Of a stretch of DNA of 64,000 bases, positions 24,681-34,272 are shown piece by piece. A program made the translations under genes and the position numbers. The notes beneath the pieces are model-generated. The model did not search any database. It was not told the DNA's origin and saw only the letters and a program-made list of their open reading frames with translations. This DNA comes from Perilla frutescens (Eukaryota > Streptophyta > Magnoliopsida > Lamiales > Lamiaceae): positions 55,811,726 to 55,875,725 of the forward strand of contig BRKX01000013.1 in assembly GCA_026008535.1 (NCBI GenBank). Direction: 5' to 3'. The first letter of the stretch is position 1. The number at the start of each line of letters is the position of its first letter.

Positions 24681-26714
24681 ATTGCACTTCAATCTACTAT
24701 GATGGTTCCTAATGTTCCATTATATATAATTTAATATATTATTATATAATATTAAATTATATATTTGTAGAATTAAATTATTATTACATTATATTATAGT
24801 GATATATAGATATAAACTATTCTATTATATATATTATTTATACATAGAATTTATTTCCCACCAATGCATTTATTATTCAAAAAAAAAATATTTTGATTTA
24901 AATAATCTATATCAAATGTTGCGTAAAGCCAAAAAATAATATCATTTCACCAAAGAAAATAAGGAAAAAATTGAATATGTTAGCGAAACAACATTATCAC
25001 ACTAACATTCTTACTATATAAAATATAGTTGAGAATTAACCCTCTTCTCACTATCCTCTATATGTCCCGAAAATAAACATAGAAAATCAATCGTTGTTTC
25101 GATAGACAATGGTGAAGTCCCATGAAAAAAATTTCTAGTTCCGTCACAAACAACGAGTGTGACGTCTTAGTGTTATTGTTGCCATCGTTTTCCCCCACCA
25201 ATTCCATTTGCAAAGCTCCTAGCTACCATTTTGGCGTGGGATGGAAAGTTTAGGACGTTTGTCTCTAGAGTGCATACGTCATCTCCCAGTTGAATCAACA
25301 GCACCCACATCTGCACAAAATAGTGAATGGAAGGTAGAATTTTCTTACTAAACAAACTTATTTATACTAAGTACTAAAAAATCGGCCCAATAGGTAAGTT
25401 TACAGTCCAAAAATACAAAAATCTAAAATTCTTGGGCAACTCAGCGATCGCCGGTTGCCCTTGGCAGATCTGCCTTGAAAAAAACATAAAACCTCCGATC
25501 GGCAGTTTCGTTGTCGGATTCCTCTATTCACAGTCACCGATCTACGTGTTGGTCGGCGGTTTTGGCCTTATTTTTCCGGTACCTGCCGAAGGGTCTCATG
25601 GGTTGGTTGTTTTTCAACGCACTCTACTATTTTATTCCGTTCTCGCTCGTTTCTCGTTCGATTGACCCGATTCAAGTTGGAGAATGACCCTAACTCGATT
25701 CTCAATCTTCTAGCTTATTTCCCAACTAAATTACCAAAAGTATCTATTTTACAGCCCAAACTTCTACAAAAAGAGCAAAAACATAAATGGATACAAAAAT
25801 CATGTTTATCAATTAGAGATGACATGTCATTACTTAGTTTTCTTAACTGTCGCCGCTAATAATATTGTTTTAAAGCCCTTTTTTGTAGTGAAAAAATAGT
25901 ACTATAATCTATTAAAATAAATTTTAGTGGTACAAAGGTCTAAATATATATGTATTTTGCTAAAATATAAGAACCCGTTAAAAAAAAATCATCTAGAGAC
26001 TTAGTAAAACAAAAGGTAAAAGTATTAGGACGTAAGGATGGGTTTTGCCCTAATTTATAATCTCCCTAAGTCAATGAACGCCTAATTAAATTTAAAATTC
26101 TAAAAAAAATGTAGTCTAAACTTTTCTAGTTCGATTACTAAAATTCTAGTTAATAAACATATTTGATTGCCATTTAATATTCTAGATTGGTCGTTGTTCT
26201 TCCAACACTAAGAACACTTTGAATAATTATATTAGATAAGAAAAAATATATGTGGGTGCAAGCATGCGAATATAGGATTAATGTACATTATGGATCAATA
26301 CTAGTAATTAATTTGTTAAGATCAATGACCATTTTTATTTTAGAGAGAATTAAAAAAAATGTTATTATTTTCATTGTAGATGCACTTAAGGTCAAATATA
26401 TCAAATTACCATTTTTTTCTATGAGCATCTTAAATGTAAAATTAAAAAAAATTAAGAAATAACTATTCAAGAATTTTGAAATATATAAAAATAACATAAT
26501 AGCATCTTTGACGTGAAAAAAAAAACATTACGAAATAACAACATAAACATTATGAAACGTAAAAATAATATAAATAGAATAATTATAAAAGAGCAATTAG
26601 AAAAAAATTGATTATAACCATCCATTTAACAAATCTAATATATACAATTTATCCACAAATTACACATTAGTCTAGAATAATTCACTATATATAAGATCAT
26701 TATTCGAAACAATA
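24681..26714. other. AT-rich spacer with degraded repeat fragments
   Basis: No intact gene. At 25430-25860 there is an LTR-like sequence whose 'gtttctcgttcgattgaccc' portion resembles 60030-60070. Near 25125, 'tttctagttccgtcac' resembles the CAGGGACGGA end of the element at 11057-11764. Confidence 0.4.
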
Positions 26715-26795
26715 TGGAAATCGAATTTTCCCATACAAAGGAAGGAAAATCCTAACAAAGGATTCAAACTATGTGTTTATTTATTAAGGATTCAA
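26715..26795 (-). repeat. Orphan copy of the O-methyltransferase 3' flank
   Basis: About 80 bp ('ggaaaatcctaacaaaggat' and 'actatgtgtttatttatta') closely match 34164-34240, the sequence just downstream of the first O-methyltransferase. No methyltransferase coding sequence follows; gypsy integrase sequence starts instead at about 26800. It looks like the stub of another gene copy. Confidence 0.65.
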
Positions 26796-27505
26796 ATTTA
26801 TATGAAGGAGATTGTTCGACTACATGGAATTCCAGTTTCTATCACGTCAGATCGTGATACTCGCTTCACATCAAGATTCTGGAGAAGTCTTCAAGAAGCT
26901 ATGGCCAATCAGATGGAACGATACAGATTTTGGAAGATATGCTCCGGGGAGTTGTATTGGATGGAAATACAAGTTGGGAAGATGTTTTACCCTTAGTGGA
27001 GTTTGCATATAATAACAGCTACCAGTCAACGATAAAGATGGCACCGTATGAAGCCTTATACGGTCGCAAATGTAGATCACCATTGTGTTGGGACGAAGTT
27101 GGAGAAAGAAAAATTTTGGGTCCAAAGATTGTGCAGACCACTGTCAAGAAAATCGACCAAATTCGTGCGAGAATGAAAGAAGCACAAGACCGACAGAAAG
27201 CTTATGCAGATAAGCGCAGAACAGCTCTACAGTTTCAAGTTGGAGAAAAAGTTTTCCTAAAGGTATCTCCAACACGAGGTGTTGTGAGATTCGGCAAACG
27301 AGGCAAATTGAGACCAAGATATATCGGGCCGTTTGAGATACTAAAAAGAATTGGTGAGGTTGCTTACCGATTAGCTCTACCACCGGACCTAGCACAAGTT
27401 CATGATGTATATCATGTATCAATGCTCAGAAAATATGTGTTTGATCCAGAACACGTTGTCAAAGAAAGTGAATTAATTCTACATTATGACACGACCCCAA
27501 TTTAA
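26796..27505 (+). pseudogene. Ty3/gypsy integrase C-terminal remnant (Tekay-like)
   Basis: The first part reads IVRLHGIPVSITSDRDTRFT and SRFWRSLQEA. An internal deletion removes the HPQTDGQSERT region, and the frame resumes with LEDMLRGVVLDGNTSWEDVL, PLVEFAYNNSYQSTIKMAPY, EALYGRKCRSPLCWDEVGER, then QVGEKVFLKVSPTRGV, YIGPFEILKRIGEVAYRL and HDVYHVSMLRKYV. The stop at 27503-27505 falls in what looks like LTR-derived sequence (GACACGACCCCAAT repeats the start of the next feature), so no chromodomain remains. Confidence 0.88.
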
Positions 27506-28085
27506 TATCTGATTAATATGAAGTGTGACTGGCACGACTCGACCCCAATGAAAGATGGATCAAGGTGCGAACCGGAAATAATTAAATAAAGGAATGAATT
27601 CCAAGATCGATATTTGCTGTGAACTCAAATTATGAACTGACTTTCATTTCTCAAAATATAACTGAATAAATATAGATACCATAGAATAACAAAAAGGTAT
27701 CAGCGAGTTCAAGACATACTGAAGACTTGACTCGATTAGACTTAATTAGCGGAAGCAACATAGCATAACAAAATACAGGAAATATTTTGAGTCCCGTACA
27801 AAACAACTTTCTTTCTCAGCACTTCACCCTGCACCATCAACACTCAACCTGCACATTTAAAAACAAATATGCAGGGCTGAGTACAAGTATACTCAGTGAA
27901 CACATTGCCAAAATATCATAATATATCTGATATTATGAACATTTCTTAAAACTGCTTTTATTGTCATGCATCCAAGTAAACACACAGAGGTTTTATCTGA
28001 AAAGGCCCTATGTTTTACTAAAACATTTTCAGTCTTTACGCGCGCTTTTCTGTTGTATGATCATCCATATCCCAACTGTGTGCCA

Positions 28086-28256
28086 AGGAATAGCTCCGCT
28101 CAGCCTTTTCCGCACACGTCGAGGAATAGCTCCGCTCAGCCTTTTCCACGATTACATATCTGAACTAAACTCCGAGGAATAGCTCCGCTCAGCCTTTTCT
28201 ACGGACATTTAGCATCGTCGATGTCTTAGTCAGGAATAGCTCCGCTCAGCCTTTCC
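28086..28256 (-). repeat. Four copies of a 26-bp motif inside the LTR
   Basis: AGGAATAGCTCCGCTCAGCC followed by TTTTCC occurs at 28086-28111, 28122-28147, 28175-28200 (last base T) and 28232-28256 (one T shorter). Spacers are 10, 27 and 31 bp and unrelated to each other. They may be enhancer-type repeats of the LTR U3 region; function is unknown. Confidence 0.92.
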
Positions 28257-28869
28257 CTCTTCCTAATATCACCGACCCAAGTGTACACTAACCTCGGTTA
28301 ACACGCTAAGTTAGCACGAGGCCCGATCGATTTAAGAGTTAGAAAGCCCCTTGTGAGCTAACTAAATACGGATAAGGATATCATACAAAACAAACATTTT
28401 ATGCATGACAATCATTTATTTGCATCAGAAATAATTAACTGCTGGTGAGTAAAAACTCAAATCATTATTTGGACTAAGAGTCCGTTGAAAAGAAAGCCCA
28501 CCTTTCACCGAGGTTTTAACACTTGAACTGCAGCAAAAGTTCCTCCTCGTACTTTATCTTGCACTGGACAGCTCACCTTCATAGAGTTAACATAAATTTG
28601 AGTACGTTGAACCAAATACGTTGTTTGGACTCAACATGAAATTGAAGGCCTATTAGGGTCTACTATCCGTTCTAAATTTTTCTTGTTTAAGGGTAAATCT
28701 TGACCCCAGATCTTAACAATAAAAAGATATTCATCGACATTATTTAAGGTATCAAAAATACCTTAACATTATCTCAACTAGATTCTAGGAACAAAATCAT
28801 CGCTAAGTTCGTTGACTAAACCACGTTTGGCACAACGTCTAACTTTGGAAAATTCTCTGTTTTGGCTCA

Positions 28870-29400
28870 CTAAAGTGTAGGGATTATGCCATATACCAAT
28901 GGAAAGCCACAGAAGTCTAGTTTACGGCTAAATTTACGGTTACTCAGGACGATAACTAACGAAAAAGTTATGATCATTTTACTAGAAGGTGGCAGAATTG
29001 CCAAAATTTCCGAAAATAAACTCGTGACCTGACTTTGAAGATTTTTCACGATCGATTCAGGAAGAGTTACGGACAGAGCTATATACCATTAGAAAGCCAC
29101 CGAAGTCTAGAATTTTTTAAAAATTTACAGTGGCTTAAGAAGATAACAAATGAAACGGATATGCCCGTTTTACTGAAAGGTGGCAGAACTGCCATGACTT
29201 CATGAAAACCGAAACATGACTAAACTTTGCCGATTTTTCATAATTTACTCAGAACGAATTAGAGAATGATACCTATACCATTAGAAAGCCACTTAAGTCT
29301 AGTTTCTGGAAAAATTTACGGTGTCTCAATCCGACGTAAAACGAGGGAGTTATGCTCGTTTAACCAAAGGGTGGCGAGTCTGCCAAAAGTCAAGCGCGGG
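28870..29400 (-). repeat. Three diverged tandem copies of a ~190-bp unit inside the LTR
   Basis: The core 'ataccattagaaagccac' recurs at 28893, 29083 and 29275 (period 190-192 bp). Each is followed by 'aagtctag', a T/A-rich run and 'ggtggcag(a/t)' further on. Similarity covers most of the unit but with many changes. Confidence 0.85.
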
Positions 29401-29530
29401 CGCGCGGACGTGCGCGGCGGCGCTACTGGGCGCGCTGGTGTGCCCCCGCGGCGCTCTCTCCCCCTCCCCCCTGCGGCGCTCTCTCCCCCGCGGCGTTCTC
29501 GCGCGCGCTCGCACGGGTGTGAGGCCGAGA
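29388..29530. other. GC-rich, CpG-dense block in the LTR
   Basis: About 140 bp of GCGCGG/CCGCGG-type sequence in an otherwise AT-rich window, with two 'gcggcgctctctccccc'-like repeats. ORFs here are artefacts of GC content. It may be a GC-rich promoter/leader part of the LTR. Confidence 0.8.
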
Positions 29531-30721
29531 ACGACGACAACTCCATGAAAGCTTCAACTCAAGCTTTCATCCCCAAACAAAACTCATGAATAAAAGCTAA
29601 AAATCATGCTATAATTCATATCACAATTCATTTCTACCATTAATCTAACATGCTTCTCAAAATTTTTGCAACACTTATATATATGTATCTCACGAAATCT
29701 GAAACATATATCAAAAAAAAATTCTAGTTTTTTTTTTTGAATACCTTTCAATTAACAATGGAGTGAAGTTGATGTGTGGGTTGCTGTGCTCTCCCTCTCT
29801 GTCTCTCGGTAATACGTTGAAACAAATGAAGAAGAAGCAAGGAAAGAAGAAGAGGAAGGGCAGCTGTGTTGTTCCCCCTTTTTTTTTTCTTTTGTTGTGA
29901 TCCTCTCTCTCGATTCTTTTTACGGAAAGAATGAAGATGGATGTTTTGATTGATTTAAAAAAAACGTGGAAGGGTGAGGGGAAAGGTAAGGGGAAAAGGC
30001 ATGGGTGAGGTGAGGGGAAGCCATGCCTTGGTTGACCAAAATAAACTACCCGATCGTTCGACTATCGTGATATTTTCCGTCTTCAGAAAAATCCCGAACT
30101 AAACCGATATTGCTAAAATAATTCACTTACTTTAAAATAATAGTTATTTGAAATTATTAATATATTTTTTTAAAACACTGCTTTAAAATACTGGTTTTAA
30201 ATCCTCAACAATTAAAACATCCGAACTAGAGAATATCTAGTTCTCTCGGATTTTAAATCACCCTGTTTAAATTATCTGAATTTAAACACTAATGACTAGA
30301 GAATATCTGATTCTCCTAGTCCTAGAAAAAATATTTATCGGAATATCTAATTCACGATAAATACACACCGTAAATTTAAAAGAATAGGAATTGAATTTAT
30401 CTGAAATTACAATTCCGGCTTTCCGTAACTAAAAAGAGGATTACACCCAAACTGAAATAATTAATTCACCTATGGAAATTAATTGATCTTGAATTCCATG
30501 AAACTTAACGGATACTTTCGACCCTAATCTGACTGGAAATTACTATATTAAATAGTAATTTCAACAATTAACTGAAATTAAACAGTAATTATTTTACGGG
30601 GTATTACAAATACATTAATATTAGTAAACTCATCGTGCAAATATACAATATGTGATGGTGGGGTTTCATATCACTCTTAACGTAGTAGTAATATTTTGGT
30701 TTTATATTAGCTAATTATAAT

Positions 30722-31509
30722 TGTTGTGGTATCGCCTAGCTAGGGTTTACACCTCTTGATTCCCTACCCCTTGCGGTTCCTAACACTCGCTACTCAAGTA
30801 GCTAGAAACAGAAAACAGAAGGTTACAAGATGAAGCAACAGCAATGTCTAATCTAGGGTTTCTTCAAGTAGCAGCAGCAGCCTCAGAGATGAAGGTCAAG
30901 CGAACCTTCAAGGTTCTTCATAGGCACCAAACTCTTCAGATCTGCAGCAAAGGCAAAGAAACAAGTGAGAAAACACAGCAGGTGAGTAGAAGAAAGAGAC
31001 AAGAAAAGACAGAGAGCAATCGGGTGTGGGAAAAGGTGCCCAAGGCATAGCGGCTCAGATTTTCCCACTGGGATCGGCAGCAGCCCTCTCCGGCGACTGG
31101 AGAACAGTCCTGGGGAAAGGGGAAGGGGAAGCGACGACTAGGATTTGAGGGAGGCGACGGGTTTTCCCCTTTCTCTCTCTCAGCACACTCCTCCCTTACA
31201 CTCAGCGGCCAAACAGGAGCCGATTGGAAGAACTCCGGCCAGAGAAACCGAGGAAGCGAGGTGAGAAGATCCAGAAAGAGAGAGAGAGAGAGAATATAAG
31301 ATAAGATTGATAGATCGAGCGTATCTAGAGTGAGAGAGATGAGTGATATTATAGATGCTTCTAGAGCATAGGGAAACATCAACAGCCTTAATGCTGTTTA
31401 ATTAGGAAGTTGGATCGACAATTAGGGTTAAGGGTTTGGGGTTGGGCCGGGTAGATAGGGTTTTTAGTATTGGGCCAAAAGAAAATGACAAATGGGCCAT
31501 TTCCCAACA
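30722..31509 (-). repeat. 3' LTR of the gag-only copia element
   Basis: On the minus strand TGTTGGGAAATGGCCC ... GATACCACAACA. It differs from the 5' LTR mainly by point changes and a shorter GA run. Confidence 0.93.
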
Positions 31510-31769
31510 TTTGCACCTTGGCCCTTTTGGACTGTTTCCATCACTAAGGAAGAGGACCTGCCAAAAAGAAACACACGAGATTATCATCATTGCCAAATAT
31601 TTTTATTTTGGGGTGAGGATCTGAAGGGTTGATTTCTGGGAGGATACTGGTTTTGCCTTTGAGAATTTTGAGGGGTAAATCGGCTACAAGAATGCTGGAA
31701 CAAATTGTTGGATTTATCAATTCTGCATTCCCTCATATGTCTTTCTTCAAGTTCAGATTCTCTGTTATG

Positions 31770-32432
31770 CTATTCTGCATTTAATACACTGGGGTTTTCT
31801 GGGTTGAAATCAATATATGGCCTGCTTTTGAAGTTTTTATTTACATACATGATTTCATTTTGCAGAGGCTTAGAACTTAATTTCTTAATTTCATTTTCTT
31901 TAGCCTTTAACCCAGACACAATCATATCACAGGTAAGTTTACAACCACCATACTTTAAAGCAGATTTAACTTCGGCATATATTTCAGGAATAGCACCAAG
32001 CAAGATTTGAGGAGCATAAGCTTCAATTTTGTCATCTCCAGCAAGTTTAACATCTTTTAACAGCTTAATGAATTCATGCATATTAGTGTCAACATCTTTA
32101 GAGGGATCCATTTGAAAAGACATAATTTGGCTTTGCAAAGAATACATATGCTCTTCAGATTTTACAATAAACAGATTAGTTAAGGCATCCCATAAATCCT
32201 TAGCACATCTATGATGAGACACTTGCCTCACAATGGCACTACTCAGATTCAACAAAATTGTAGCTCTAGCACCAGCATTTAATTTAGCAAGATTTTTATC
32301 AACTTCATTCTCATCAATTCTTTCAGATATAGCATCCTATAAATTTTCTTTTCTCAAAATGCATTCTACCCTGGTCTGCCAATCACCAAAATCACCATTC
32401 CCATTAAATGGGACAGCACTCAGATTATTCAT
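31770..32432 (-). pseudogene. Copia-type gag (UBN2 domain) of the non-autonomous element
   Basis: From ATG at 32430-32432 it reads MNNLSAVPFNGNGDFGDWQT and RVECILRKENL, then a stop, DAISERIDENEVDKNLAKLN, and an open 161-aa frame with LLNLSSAIVRQVSHHRCAKD, LWDALTNLF, EHMYSLQSQIMSFQMDPSKD and GLKAKENEIKKL. This is the capsid-like region of copia gag. The stop would truncate the protein; no zinc knuckle is seen. Confidence 0.88.
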
Positions 32433-33159
32433 GCTTAATCACAGAAATTTCACTTAAAACACAGAAATTTCACAGAATCACCCAAGATTCCCATAATAAT
32501 CACCAGAACACAAACAAATACTCAGGAATACAACAACAACCAGGAAGCACAAGCTTCCTCAGGCCAGAAAAGGAACACCTGGGGAATCTAGAGCGGAGGC
32601 TATCCCAGCTCGCAACACAGATTTATCTGTGGCGCAGGGGGTCACTCAGGTCAATCCCTAACACCTTTTCAGCCAAAAAACACCACCACAGACTTATTGC
32701 TAAGTCACCAGGAACCAACCTCAGGGGTTCCACAACGGAATCAAGAAAAAAAGGAGCAAAATAAACAATGAAGGACAGACAGTGAAACACAACAAACAAG
32801 CTCAGAACCCACTGAAAAGTCCTTACTTATCTTTGCTATCGGGGCAACCCGCTTTGAGGAGACCCACAGGGGAATCCAGACGGTCCCAACCGTAAGCAAC
32901 AGATAAGGGTTTTGGCTTGGAATGCCAAGGAACAAATCAGAGACAGGAAATAAGCGGAAGCAATTAAGGCACATAATCGACAGAATACCACCAAGAAGTT
33001 TTAGGGTTTCGAGAAGATACCAGAGCCGACTTTCCCAGGCAGGGGAAAGTCGGACTTACCCTTAGATCGGAGCCCGAGGGGGGCGAAGTATGCGCGGCCC
33101 TTACCGGCGGCGGCGTGCTAGGAATGGAGGCAGGAGGGTGCCCCCGGCTAGGCCTAAAC

Positions 33160-33175
33160 CAGGCTCTGATACCAC
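33160..33175 (-). promoter_or_regulatory. Primer binding site of the gag-only element
   Basis: The minus strand reads GTGGTATCAGAGCCTG immediately inside the 5' LTR, an exact match to the plant initiator tRNA-Met site TGGTATCAGAGCC. Confidence 0.93.
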
Positions 33176-33959
33176 TGTTGTGGTATCGCCTAGCTAGGGT
33201 TTACACCTCTTGATTCCCTACCCCTTGCGGTTCCTAACACTCGCTACTCAAGTAGCTAGAAATAGAAAACAGAAGGTTACAAGATGAAGCAACATCAATG
33301 TCTAATCTAGGGTTTCTTCAAGTAGCAGCAGCAGCCTCAGAGATGAAGGTCAAGCGAACCTTCAAGGTTCTTCACAGGCACCAAACTCTTCAGATCTGCA
33401 GCAAAGGCAAAGAAACAAGTGAGATAACACAGCAGGTGAGTAGAAGAAAGAGACAAGAAAAGACAGAGAGCAATCGGGTGTGGGAAAAGGTGCCCAAGGC
33501 ACAGCGGCTCAGATTTTCCCACTGGGATCGGCAGTAGCCCTCTCCGGCGACCGGAGAACAGTCCTGGGGAAAGGAGAAGGGGAAGCGACGGCTAGGGTTT
33601 GAGGGAGGCGACGGGTTTCCCCCTTTCTCTCTCTCAGCACACTCCTCCCTTACACTCAGCGGCCAAACAGGAGCCGATTGGCAGAACTCCGGCCAGAGAA
33701 ACCGAGGGAGCGAGGTGAGAAGATCCAGAAAGAGAGAGAGAGAATATAAGATAAGATTGATAGATCGAGCGTATCTAGAGTGAGAGAGATGAGTGATATT
33801 ATAGATGCTTCTAGAGTATAGGGAAACATCAACAGCCTTAATGCTGTTTAATTAGGAAGTTGGATCGACAATTAGGGTTAAGGGTTTGGGGTTAGGCCGG
33901 GTAGATAGGGTTTTTAGTATTGGACCAAAAGAAAAGGACAAATGGGCCATTTCCCAACA
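33176..33959 (-). repeat. 5' LTR of the gag-only copia element
   Basis: 784 bp with TG...CA ends on the minus strand; partner of 30722-31509. Confidence 0.93.
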
Positions 33960-34272
33960 ATAATAAATAATATATTCGTAATATTATTATTGGTTATAGA
34001 ATTGGCAATACAAAAATGTACATGTCTTGAAAACATATATATTAACTTGTCATGAACAAAAAATTATCAATTAAATTGTATAATATTAGAATATTTATGA
34101 GGCTAGTACAATACTTGTGACAGTATGTTGCTATTAAGTAAATGCATATTTTATTGTTCAAATTTTCCCGTACAAACGATGGAAAATCCTAACAAAAGGA
34201 TTCAGTTATTCAAACTATGTGTTTATTTATTAAGGATTCAACTATATATAACATGTATATATATATGTTTAT

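Larger units (their letters stand above)
27524..30608 (-). repeat. Large Ty3/gypsy LTR (about 3.1 kb), solo or truncated
   Basis: Read on the minus strand it starts TGTAATACCCCGTAAAAT (from 30608) and ends GGGGTCGAGTCGTGCCAGTCACA-like at 27524, with TG...CA ends. It contains the same CTGAGT ... GTACTCAGCCC hairpin as 1-423. No second LTR is present and the flanks TGAAG and AATAC do not match, so it is not a clean solo LTR. The adjacent integrase fragment lies on the opposite strand and probably belongs to another copy. Internal repeats and a GC-rich block are listed separately. Confidence 0.7.
30722..33959 (-). mobile_element. Non-autonomous copia retrotransposon with gag only (TR-GAG-like)
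   Basis: A 3238-bp element flanked by ATAAT on both sides (30717-30721 and 33960-33964). The LTRs (30722-31509 and 33176-33959) differ at fewer than about 20 positions by eye, so insertion was fairly recent. The interior is only about 1.67 kb and encodes a copia-type gag but no protease, integrase or RT, so it would depend on enzymes from another element. Confidence 0.94.

Noticed and set aside
28086..28256. CRISPR-like array of four repeats
   Set aside because: Plant LTR context, spacers of 10, 27 and 31 bp, and no cas genes; it is a repeat inside a retrotransposon LTR.
29266..29589. Arg/Ala-rich ORFs across the GC-rich block
   Set aside because: Overlapping open frames on both strands are produced by GC-rich composition; no conserved motif or splice context.
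31402..31624. ORFs on both strands inside the 3' LTR of the gag-only element
   Set aside because: They lie across the LTR edge and show no conserved protein motif.
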